Assembly (NCBI RefSeq): GCF_010669145.1
Contig: NZ_CP048632.1
Span: 3,120,501-3,184,500 of the forward strand
Length of the DNA: 64,000 nt
DNA from: Rhizobium oryzihabitans
GTDB taxonomy: Bacteria > Pseudomonadota > Alphaproteobacteria > Rhizobiales > Rhizobiaceae
Direction of reading: 5' to 3'
This document shows positions 12,558-19,955 of this stretch, one piece after another (the first letter of the stretch is position 1; each line of letters starts with the position of its first letter). The notes under the pieces are model-generated. The model was not told the DNA's origin. It made no database searches and worked only from the letters and a program-made list of their open reading frames with translations. Made by a program: the position numbers and the translations under genes.

Positions 12558-12586
12558 GTCATCCTTGGGCCTGACCCGAGGATGAC
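12558..12586. repeat. 29-bp intergenic palindrome, copy 2
   Basis: The same palindrome as at 6085-6113 with a single difference in the left arm (GTCATCCTTGGG), so the stem now has one G-T pair in RNA form. It is directly behind the hflKC terminator. Two near-identical copies 6.5 kb apart in unrelated gaps point to a dispersed repeat family. Confidence 0.9.
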
Positions 12587-12792
12587 GGAGGAGAGGGTTG
12601 AGCAGCCGTGTTGGTAATTTTAGGACGGGTTTTGGCCGGCCCTTTCCTTTGGGTCGGTTTTCGTGGCAAAGCTGTAGGTCGGGGCAGGGCGTCATCCGCC
12701 TGTTCACGAAAAGGTATTTTTACACTTCATCATTCCGCCTTATGCTTTGACGATATATGCAGGGCAAGACTATTTGAAACGCGAGGACGCTT

Positions 12793-14334
12793 ATGGCCGT
12801 GACCCTTCTTTCGCCTTTTCGCAGCAGCATTGCCGCAGTCGCGGGCATCGCGCTTGTGGCGGGTAGCCTTTCGGCCCCGGTTGCGGCATGGGCGCAGAGC
12901 CACGGGCCGGCATCGGTGGCCGATCTCGCCGAGCCGCTTCTGGATGCGGTGGTGAATATTTCGACGTCGCAGAACGTCAGGACCGAAGGCAAGGGCCCCG
13001 TTCCGCCGAAGCTGCCGGAAGGGTCTCCCTTCCAGGAGTTCTTCAAGGATTATTTCGACAACCAGAAACCGGAAGGTGGCGACAAGGTCAGTTCGCTGGG
13101 ATCCGGCTTTGTCATCGATCCGGCCGGCTACGTCGTCACCAACAACCACGTCATCGAGGGCGCTGATGCCATCGAGGTGATTTTCCCGAACGGGTCGAAG
13201 CTCAAGGCGACGCTTGTCGGCACCGATACGAAGACCGATCTTTCCGTATTGAAGGTGGAGCCGAAAACGCCGCTGAAGGCCGTCAAGTTCGGTGATTCGC
13301 GCAGCATGCGCATCGGGGACTGGGTGATGGCCATCGGCAATCCCTTCGGCCTCGGCGGATCGCTGACGGTCGGCGTCATCTCGGCGCGTGGCCGCAACAT
13401 CAATGCCGGTCCCTATGACAATTTCATCCAGACGGATGCGGCGATCAACAAGGGCAATTCCGGGGGTCCGCTCTTCAACATGAAGGGTGAGGTAATCGGC
13501 ATCAATACGGCGATCATTTCGCCGAGCGGTGGATCGATCGGTATCGGTTTCGCCGTTCCGACGGAACTCGCGCAGAATATCGTGCAGCAACTCATCGAAT
13601 TCGGCGAGACGCGTCGTGGCTGGCTCGGCGTTCGCGTGCAGCCTGTCACGGATGACGTGGCCGCAAGCCTTGGCATGGAAAGCGCAAAGGGTGCGTTGAT
13701 TTCCGGTGTCGCCAAGGGCGGTCCGGTTGAAAACGGCCCGATCGTGGCCGGCGATGTCGTGTTGAAATTCGACGGCAAGGATATTCACGAGATGCGCGAT
13801 CTCCTGCGGATCGTGGCGGAAAGCCCTGTTGGCAAGGAAGTCGACGTGGTTGTGCTGCGCGACGGCAAGGAAGAGACCCTCAAGGTTAAGCTCGGCCAAT
13901 TGCTCGACACGCCGGATGAAAAGGCATCAACGGATGATCCGCAGGCCGAGGACGGTGACGGCGGCGTGGTGACACCTGATGATGGCGGCAGCGACGATCA
14001 GGCGCAGGACCAGACCCCCGAGGTGCGCGAAGCACCGCAGAGCGTGCTCGGCATGAACCTCGTTGTTCTGAGCAACGAGCTGCGAGCGGAGAAGGGTATC
14101 GCCGAAAGCGTCGAAGGCGTGCTTGTCGCGAGCGTCGATCAGGGTTCGCCTGCCGAACAGAAGGGCATGAAGCCGGGCGATATCATCGTCGAGGTCGGGC
14201 AGGATTTCATGGAGGTTCCGGGCGATGTGCTGGTGCGCATCAACGGCCTGAAATCCGAAGGCCGCAAGAATGCGCATATGATGGTTGCAGATGCTCAGGG
14301 CAATCTGCGCGTCGTGGCGCTGCCGCTGGAATAA
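12793..14334 (+). CDS. degP: Periplasmic serine protease DegP/HtrA (Do family)
   Basis: A 513-residue protease and chaperone for misfolded envelope proteins. A signal peptide is visible (SSIAAVAGIALVAGSLSAPVAAWAQ, about residues 11-35). The catalytic triad is His in VVTNNHVIEGAD, Asp in TKTDLSVLKV and Ser in NKGNSGGPLFNMKGE. Two PDZ domains follow: one from RRGWLGVRVQPVTDDVAA, and one from VLVASVDQGSPAEQKGMKPG. Between them is an acidic Asp/Gly linker (DPQAEDGDGGVVTPDDGGSD). ATG 12793 is 5 nt after GAGGAC. It stands alone behind hflKC. The assignment to the Do family is secure; degP versus mucD naming is convention. Confidence 0.94.
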   Translation: MAVTLLSPFRSSIAAVAGIALVAGSLSAPVAAWAQSHGPASVADLAEPLLDAVVNISTSQNVRTEGKGPVPPKLPEGSPFQEFFKDYFDNQKPEGGDKVSSLGSGFVIDPAGYVVTNNHVIEGADAIEVIFPNGSKLKATLVGTDTKTDLSVLKVEPKTPLKAVKFGDSRSMRIGDWVMAIGNPFGLGGSLTVGVISARGRNINAGPYDNFIQTDAAINKGNSGGPLFNMKGEVIGINTAIISPSGGSIGIGFAVPTELAQNIVQQLIEFGETRRGWLGVRVQPVTDDVAASLGMESAKGALISGVAKGGPVENGPIVAGDVVLKFDGKDIHEMRDLLRIVAESPVGKEVDVVVLRDGKEETLKVKLGQLLDTPDEKASTDDPQAEDGDGGVVTPDDGGSDDQAQDQTPEVREAPQSVLGMNLVVLSNELRAEKGIAESVEGVLVASVDQGSPAEQKGMKPGDIIVEVGQDFMEVPGDVLVRINGLKSEGRKNAHMMVADAQGNLRVVALPLE

Positions 14335-14424
14335 AGCGCCTTTCGCCCGGTTCGTCAGGAATCGGGTGGTTGTGATCCCGGTCGCTCTTTAATTCTTGGT
14401 CTCCATCGAACGGAGGCCAAGGAT

Positions 14425-15174
14425 ATGAAATTACTCGAAAACAAGGTTGCAATCATCACCGGTGCGTCATCCGGCATCGGCCGGGCGACGGCAAGGCTGT
14501 TTGCTGAACAGGGTGCGGCCGTCATCATCAACGCGCGTGGCGCAGCGGCACTTGAGGATGTGGCTTCCGCCATTCGCCAGGCCGGCGGTCGCGTTCACAC
14601 CGTCGTGGGTGACGTTGGCATTGAGGAAACCCATGCCCGCCTGACGGAGGTGGCCATGACCATCTTTGGCGGTCTCGATATCGCCGTCAACAATGCCGGT
14701 GCGGTTGGGGCGATGAAGCCGCTTGCGGAGATTTCGGTCGAGGAATGGGATCATGTGATCGCCGCCAATCTTACTTCCGCATTTCTCGGCGTGCGCAGCC
14801 AGATCCCTGCGATGTTGAAGCGGGGAGGCGGCTCGGTCGTCTTCATCTCCAGCTTCGTCGGCACCAGCGCCGGCATACCCGGAATGGCAGCCTATGGCAC
14901 ATCGAAAGCGGCGCTGATGGGGCTGGTGAAAGGTATTACTGCCGATTACGCCGTCAAGGGCATTCGCGCCAATGCGCTGCTTCCGGGCGGCGTCGATACG
15001 CCGATGGCGGGAGATGCGGCCCAGAAGGAATGGGCGGCGGGGCTGCATGCGATGAAACGCATTGCGGAGCCGGAGGAGCTGGCGCAGGCCGCCCTTTTCC
15101 TCTCCAGCCCGATGTCGAGCTTCGTTGCCGGATCGGCCCTGTTTGCCGATGGCGGCAATGCGGCGGTGAAATAA
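14425..15174 (+). CDS. SDR family oxidoreductase
   Basis: A 249-residue classical short-chain dehydrogenase/reductase using NAD(P)H. The Rossmann motif TGASSGIG is at residues 12-19, NNAG near 91, the catalytic Ser in VFISSFVG and the YGTSK catalytic Tyr/Lys pair near 158. The end FVAGSALFADGGNAAVK is typical. GGCCAAGGAT precedes ATG 14425. Substrate cannot be inferred; the gene is monocistronic and convergent with the GNAT gene. Confidence 0.92.
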   Translation: MKLLENKVAIITGASSGIGRATARLFAEQGAAVIINARGAAALEDVASAIRQAGGRVHTVVGDVGIEETHARLTEVAMTIFGGLDIAVNNAGAVGAMKPLAEISVEEWDHVIAANLTSAFLGVRSQIPAMLKRGGGSVVFISSFVGTSAGIPGMAAYGTSKAALMGLVKGITADYAVKGIRANALLPGGVDTPMAGDAAQKEWAAGLHAMKRIAEPEELAQAALFLSSPMSSFVAGSALFADGGNAAVK

Positions 15175-15198
15175 TTGCCGAACTGGCGGGCGAGGGCG

Positions 15199-15770
15199 TT
15201 ACTGCGCCTGTCGTGCCCGCCATTCCTCCAGCGTCAGCGCATAGGTGACGTGAGGGCGCAGATGCGGATGGGTATCTTCCGGCACGCGCGGATGATCGAA
15301 GTCGCGCGAAGGGTCACGCTTCAGGCCGATGCGCTCCATCACCCGCGTTGAACGATGGTTGTCACGGACGGCGAAGGAAACGATTTCCGGCGTTTCCTTT
15401 TCATCGAAAGCCATGACGAGCAGCGATTGCGCGGCTTCCGTCACATAACCGTGCCCCAGAAACGCGTGGCGAGCCGCCAGCCGATTTCCATGGTGCCGAC
15501 CGGGAAGGGCGGATCGAGGTTCATGACGGGGGAGATACCACAGAAGCCCATGACTTCGCCGGTCTCGCGCAGCTCCATGGCATAAAAGCCGTAGCCGCTG
15601 CCGCGGATCATGCCATTGATGGTTTCGAGAACCGCGTCCGCTTCCGCATGGCTGCGGCGGAAGGGGAAGAATTCCATGACCTTTTCGTCGGCATTGATTT
15701 CGCGGAACAAATTGCGGTCGCTCTCCTTCCACTCGCGCAGAATGAGCCTTTGTGTCTCGCGGATGATCAT
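15199..15770 (-). pseudogene. GNAT acetyltransferase (RimJ/RimL type), interrupted by a one-base frameshift
   Basis: The frame from ATG 15770 starts MIIRETQRLILREWKESDRN, the typical beginning of RimJ-like N-acetyltransferases, and runs through VMGFCGISPVMNLDPPFPVG to WRLATRFWG. After the run of four C at 15454-15457 (plus strand) the family sequence HGYVTEAAQSLLVMAFDEKE continues in another frame to a stop at 15199. One added base restores a 190-residue protein with the acetyl-CoA-binding GHGYVTEA loop. Its start overlaps the serB stop by 4 nt, so it is probably co-expressed with serB. Acceptor substrate unknown. The break is most likely a homopolymer read error. Confidence 0.88.
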
Positions 15771-16657
15771 GGAATGACAAAATCCGTCTTGCGGTAACCC
15801 TGAATGTAAAGAAGCGCGGTGAGATCGCCATGGTCGATGCGCATCTGCGCCTCTGCCGCAACGGCGGGCTTGGCGTGCAGGGCGACACCCGCGCCGGCCA
15901 GATGCAACATGCCCAGATCGTTGGCGCCATCGCCGACCGCCATTGCCTCATCCGGCGAGATGCCGAGTTTTGTGGCGATATCGTTCAGCGCATCCACCTT
16001 GGCCTGTTTGCCGAGGATCGGTTCGGCAACGGTGCCGTCGAGCTCACCATTGGCTTCGCCGAGCAGATTGGCACGGTTCTCGTCAAAACCCAGCATGGCG
16101 GCCACACGGCCGGTAAAGACGGTGAAACCGCCGGAAACGAGGGCAGTATAATAGCCCTTGGCCTTCATCGTGGCGATCAGTTCCTTGCCGCCGGGGGTGA
16201 GCGTGATACGCTTTTCGATGACGTCGTCGATCACGGAGACCGGCAGGCCTTTCAGCAGCGCCACGCGCTCCCTGAGCGCCGGCTCAAAAGCGATCTCGCC
16301 ATTCATGGCGCGGGCGGTGATGGTGGAGACCTTGTCTTTCAGTCCCACTTCTGCAGCCAACTCGTCGATGCATTCCTGGCCGATCATGGTCGAATCCATA
16401 TCGGCGATCAGAAGCTTCTTGCGTCGCTTGTCCTGTTCTTGAACCACGATATCGATCGGCTGGCCGGCAAGCGCGCCTGCAATGGCGTTGCGGGCCGCTT
16501 CCGCATCCGTGCCGGAGGGCAGGGCAATATCGCAGGCAATGCCATCAGCCAGCCAGTAGAGGCTCGATGCGTTGACGGCCTTTGCGGCGGCTTCGCCGAG
16601 GGCCGGTGTCAGAACAGGATTTGACGGATTGGCGATAAGCGTGGCAACGAAAGCCAT
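15767..16657 (-). CDS. serB: Phosphoserine phosphatase SerB
   Basis: A 296-residue HAD-superfamily enzyme that makes serine from phosphoserine, the last step of serine synthesis. HAD motif I is DMDSTMIGQECIDELAAEVG (with the nucleophile Asp near residue 87), motif II is in TALVSGGFTVFTGRVA, and motif III/IV is GDGANDLGMLHLAGAG. An N-terminal regulatory domain of about 80 residues precedes the catalytic domain. ATG 16657 gives the usual start MAFVATLIANPSNPVLTPAL. A longer open frame up to 16783 would run into miaA. Its start codon overlaps that of miaA on the opposite strand. Confidence 0.95.
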   Translation of the reverse strand: MAFVATLIANPSNPVLTPALGEAAAKAVNASSLYWLADGIACDIALPSGTDAEAARNAIAGALAGQPIDIVVQEQDKRRKKLLIADMDSTMIGQECIDELAAEVGLKDKVSTITARAMNGEIAFEPALRERVALLKGLPVSVIDDVIEKRITLTPGGKELIATMKAKGYYTALVSGGFTVFTGRVAAMLGFDENRANLLGEANGELDGTVAEPILGKQAKVDALNDIATKLGISPDEAMAVGDGANDLGMLHLAGAGVALHAKPAVAAEAQMRIDHGDLTALLYIQGYRKTDFVIP

Positions 16658-17576
16658 GATGAAAAACCTTGATGAGAATTTTGATGCGATCCTGATAACC
16701 GGACCGACGGCAAGCGGCAAGTCCGCGCTTGCGCTTCGTTTGGCGCGGGAGCGGGGCGGTGTCGTCATCAATGCCGATAGCATGCAGGTTTACGACACGC
16801 TGCGGGTGCTGACAGCCCGGCCATCCGAAGACGAGATGGAGGGCGTGCCGCATCTGCTTTACGGCCATGTACCGGCAAGCAGCCTCTATTCGACAGGCGA
16901 ATGGCTGCGTGAGATTTCGGCCCTGCTTCCCGATTTGCGCAAGCAAGGACGCTTTCCGGTCATCGTCGGTGGCACGGGGCTTTATTTCAAGGCGCTGACG
17001 GGTGGCCTGTCCGACATGCCCGCCATTCCGGACGGTATACGCGAGAGGCTGCGGTCCCGTCTGATTGAAGAGGGGCCGGCGGTTCTCCACGCGGAATTGT
17101 CGCGGCTTGATCCAGCTATGGCTGAAGGGCTTCAGCCGGGGGACGGCCAGCGGATCGTCCGGGCGCTGGAGGTCATCGAGGCGACCGGAAAGTCGATCCG
17201 GTATTTCCAGAAGGCGAGCGGTCCGATGATCATCGATCCCGATCGGGCGCAAAAAATCGTGGTTTTACCGGACAGGCCGGTGCTGCATGATCGCATCAAC
17301 CGGCGGTTTGAAACCATGATGGAGAGCGGCGCGGTGGAGGAGGTGAAAGCTCTTCTCGCCCTCAATCTTGCGCCCGATGCGACCGCGATGAAGGCGATCG
17401 GCGTTTCTCAGATTGCCGATATGCTGGCCGGCCGCATGAGTGAGGCGGAGGTGATCGAAAAATCGGCGGCTGCCACCCGCCAATATGCCAAGCGGCAGAT
17501 GACCTGGTTCCGTAATCAGATGGGGAAGACTGGGCGCGGCTTAAGCCATGAACGCCGGTGTCAGTCCTTGCGGTAG
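16656..17576 (+). CDS. miaA: tRNA dimethylallyltransferase MiaA
   Basis: A 306-residue enzyme that transfers a dimethylallyl group to adenosine 37 of tRNAs reading UNN codons. It has the P-loop GPTASGKSALALRLA (residues about 14-28), the substrate motif INADSMQVYDTLRVLTARP, GGTGLYFKALTGG and the tRNA-binding PGDGQRIVRALEV. The family's C-terminal motif TRQYAKRQMTWFRNQ is present. Start may be ATG 16656 or the next codon 16659; either overlaps or abuts the divergent serB start. The 3' end overlaps the convergent HerA gene by 16 nt. Confidence 0.94.
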   Translation: MMKNLDENFDAILITGPTASGKSALALRLARERGGVVINADSMQVYDTLRVLTARPSEDEMEGVPHLLYGHVPASSLYSTGEWLREISALLPDLRKQGRFPVIVGGTGLYFKALTGGLSDMPAIPDGIRERLRSRLIEEGPAVLHAELSRLDPAMAEGLQPGDGQRIVRALEVIEATGKSIRYFQKASGPMIIDPDRAQKIVVLPDRPVLHDRINRRFETMMESGAVEEVKALLALNLAPDATAMKAIGVSQIADMLAGRMSEAEVIEKSAAATRQYAKRQMTWFRNQMGKTGRGLSHERRCQSLR

Positions 17577-19573
17577 AGGCTGCCGAGCGGCTTCTTCAGC
17601 AGGCTTTCCCTCAGCGACGGGCGTGTATCGCCGGGAGGCGGCCCATTCTGCGTCTGCATCTGGAAACCGGCCCTGCGCAGGTCGTTAACGGCGTCGGAGG
17701 CGGTGTCGGCCTCTGTCGGCGGATTCTGCGGCGCTGATGGTGCACGTCCGGGCAGCATGTCGGGACGATAAGGCTCGTAGCCTTCCGTTGCAGCCGTCCC
17801 CAATTCGCGTTTCCAGCGATCCATGTCGTCTGTTTCTTTGAGGCCGGCGATGGGCTCCAGCGGATCGGAAAAGGCTGCCTCGACACTTTGCTGAAAACCG
17901 GTGATGACCGGTTTGGCCGTGGCGCGCATGCGGGTGACGATGCTGTTCAGGTCGACCGTATCGGGCGTTTCATGGGGCGTGTGGCTGACCGCGCCGCTTG
18001 CCTTCGGCAATTTGGCCGTGGGGACGCGGTCGAAGCGCATGCGCATTGGCACACCCACCGCTTCGCCAAAGGCGATGGCCTCGCCATTGCCGATGGACGA
18101 CAAAAAGCTGGTGGTTGAGGTCGATGCATTCGGTACGGCGGACAGAATGATCTTCTGGTCGATCTCGTTCGACAGCCGCATGGCGAAAACGGTCGAGCAC
18201 TGAGACAGGATAGTCTGGTCCAGTTCGCTCGGCCGCTGGCTGATGACGCCGAGGGAGATGCCGTATTTACGGCCTTCCTTGGCGATCTGGGCGATTGATT
18301 GACGGGTGGGGAAAAAGCCACGTTCGGGATCCGCCGGAACATAACGGTGCGCTTCTTCGCAAACCACCAGCATATGCAGTGAACCGCGCGCCAATACTGC
18401 GAGCTCGAAGGACATGCGGCAGAGGACGGAAACCACCGAGTTCACCACCTCGGAGGGGATGCCGGACAGCTGGAAAACCGAAATCGGCCTGCCTTCTCCG
18501 GGAATACGGAAGATATGCGCCACCGTTTCCAGAATATTATCGCTGATCGTATTGCTGGAGAACATGAAATTATAGCGCGTGTCGTTGATGGCCGAGAGGA
18601 TGCGGCCCTTCAGGGAACGCAATACCGGTTTTTCCCCGCGCCCTTCCAGCCGTCCGATACGCTCGTCGACAAGGGCGAGGAGGTCGGCCATGCGGTAAGG
18701 AACCGGCGTATCCGGCGTGATCGCGCTCTTGTCCGTTGTCCGGCGCACGGCGGAGCCATCTGTGCCGCGAAATGCCTTTTTCGCTTCCGGAATGATCTCG
18801 CGCAGAACATCCATCTCTTCCGGCACTGGCTTGCGGCCGCGGAAGATCACTTCCGCGAATTCCTCGAGCCGCATCAGCCAGAAGGGAAGGTCGAGCGTAT
18901 CGGTGTCGATAACAACCGAATGGTCGGGAAAAGCGGCTGCAAATTCATTGTGCGGATCGAGAATGAGGACGCGCAGCTTGGGGTCCGTCTCGATCGCCTT
19001 GTTCAACAGCAGGGTAACCGCCGTGGTCTTTCCCACACCCGTTGATCCGACGACGGCGAAATGTTTGGCCAGCATTTGCGGGATGTTGATGGCCGCGCCG
19101 ATCGTGTCGTCCTGCGTCAGCTTGCCGATGACGCAGCTGTCACGCTTGCCGCCATCATAGATCTTGGCAAGGTCGCCCGTGCGGATGCGATGCGCCACCG
19201 CACCTAGATAGGGGTAACGGGAAATGCCGGAGGAAAAGCGTTCGCTGCCGTCCTCGGTGCGATAGACTTCGCCCACGAGTTCCACGTCGATCAACAGCCT
19301 GTTCGGCCTGTCCGATGACCAAGAATCTTCGCCGGTGCGCATGGCATATACCAGCGCCGCAACACGGCTCGTTCCCATTTCGATGGAAATCAGGCGGCCG
19401 ACGGACCAGAGCTGGGCGACATCGGTTGAGCCGATCTCGGTTTCGGCGGCAATGGTCGCATGGGCGCCATCACAGGCGATGACGCGGCCCAGCATGCGGT
19501 TAGCCGGCTGCTGGCCGGACCGCCGTTCGTTCTCGTCCATACGGGACGCCTTATGAAACTCGTCGTTACTCAC
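17561..19573 (-). CDS. HerA-type FtsK/HerA-superfamily ATPase (DUF87)
   Basis: A 670-residue P-loop ATPase with the N-terminal HAS-barrel-like region (GRVIACDGAHATIAAE), Walker A GSTGVGKTT at residues 176-184 and Walker B LHMLVVCEEAHRYVP. Sensor and Arg-finger-like motifs are ISLGVISQRPSELDQTILSQ and FAMRLSNEIDQ. HerA ATPases form hexameric DNA translocases that in archaea work with NurA in end resection. Bacterial copies occur in many Alphaproteobacteria without a clear role. No nurA-like gene is next to it here. About 150 C-terminal residues look disordered and Pro-rich. The upstream start at 19573 (MSNDEFHKASRMDENERRSG) could also be the second Met at residue 12. Confidence 0.88.
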   Translation of the reverse strand: MSNDEFHKASRMDENERRSGQQPANRMLGRVIACDGAHATIAAETEIGSTDVAQLWSVGRLISIEMGTSRVAALVYAMRTGEDSWSSDRPNRLLIDVELVGEVYRTEDGSERFSSGISRYPYLGAVAHRIRTGDLAKIYDGGKRDSCVIGKLTQDDTIGAAINIPQMLAKHFAVVGSTGVGKTTAVTLLLNKAIETDPKLRVLILDPHNEFAAAFPDHSVVIDTDTLDLPFWLMRLEEFAEVIFRGRKPVPEEMDVLREIIPEAKKAFRGTDGSAVRRTTDKSAITPDTPVPYRMADLLALVDERIGRLEGRGEKPVLRSLKGRILSAINDTRYNFMFSSNTISDNILETVAHIFRIPGEGRPISVFQLSGIPSEVVNSVVSVLCRMSFELAVLARGSLHMLVVCEEAHRYVPADPERGFFPTRQSIAQIAKEGRKYGISLGVISQRPSELDQTILSQCSTVFAMRLSNEIDQKIILSAVPNASTSTTSFLSSIGNGEAIAFGEAVGVPMRMRFDRVPTAKLPKASGAVSHTPHETPDTVDLNSIVTRMRATAKPVITGFQQSVEAAFSDPLEPIAGLKETDDMDRWKRELGTAATEGYEPYRPDMLPGRAPSAPQNPPTEADTASDAVNDLRRAGFQMQTQNGPPPGDTRPSLRESLLKKPLGSLYRKD

Positions 19574-19743
19574 GTCTTATCCCGGTACATGCGGATGATC
19601 GCGGTGGTTCGGGCAGCATCTGCGTTTTCAATATTAAACGATTATACTTAACAACCGGTGTATCGGCTGCGTTCGAAAATTTCGTGGAAGCGCCCTTTCC
19701 GGCAATAAAAGAAGGCGGCTCCGATTTTTTCCTGCAATATGCG

Positions 19744-19772
19744 TTGACGGCTGGCGCATTTCTGGCTAACAC
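19744..19772 (+). promoter_or_regulatory. Likely promoter of the ilvIH leader
   Basis: TTGACG at 19744-19749, a spacer of exactly 17 bp and TAACAC at 19767-19772. The expected transcription start is at about 19779-19781, that is at the first base of the leader peptide ATG. Called by eye from the consensus only. Confidence 0.55.
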
Positions 19773-19780
19773 TCCGGCCC

Positions 19781-19837
19781 ATGAAAAATCTTAACGTACT
19801 TATCGTGGTGGGACGGCGCATGGGCAGGATGGTGTAA
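19781..19837 (+). CDS. ilvIH leader peptide, 18 residues
   Basis: The peptide MKNLNVLIVVGRRMGRMV contains two Leu, one Ile and four Val, concentrated at positions 4-10 (LNVLIVV), exactly the amino acids made by the downstream pathway. Stalling of a ribosome at these codons when branched-chain aminoacyl-tRNAs are scarce would change the folding of the RNA behind it. There is no clear Shine-Dalgarno sequence, which fits a leaderless message given the promoter spacing. It is too short for ordinary gene finders. An attenuator terminator follows at 19870-19892. Confidence 0.8.
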   Translation: MKNLNVLIVVGRRMGRMV

Positions 19838-19862
19838 CCATCCGGCGAAAGCACCCATGCGC
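19816..19862 (+). promoter_or_regulatory. Leader RNA hairpins of the ilvIH attenuator
   Basis: Two nested stems are seen. The outer is GCGCATGGG (19816-19824) pairing with CCCATGCGC (19854-19862). The inner is GGATGGT (19827-19833) pairing with ACCATCC (19837-19843) and covers the leader stop codon. A ribosome stalled early would leave these segments free to re-pair, while one at the stop codon would block them. This is the usual layout of pause and antiterminator structures. Confidence 0.7.
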
Positions 19863-19869
19863 TGAACGA

Positions 19870-19892
19870 GGCTCCTTAAGGGGCCTTTTTTT
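19870..19892 (+). terminator. Attenuator terminator before ilvI
   Basis: Stem GGCTCC (19870-19875), loop TTAA and GGGGCC (19880-19885), then seven T (19886-19892). It lies 33 nt after the leader peptide stop and 64 nt before the preferred ilvI start, so it can end transcription before the structural genes. Confidence 0.85.
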
Positions 19893-19955
19893 ATGTCTTC
19901 AAACAGGCCCTCGGGCTCCTCGATATCCAAAGCCAAAGCGGGATGGAAACAGGCA

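Noticed and set aside
12730..13899. 389-residue open frame antisense to degP
   Set aside because: Entirely opposite a protease with intact catalytic triad; shadow composition.
19893..19955. Extension of ilvI to ATG 19893
   Set aside because: That ATG follows directly on the terminator T-run and has no ribosome site; the added residues (MSSNRPSGSSISKAK) are not family-like.
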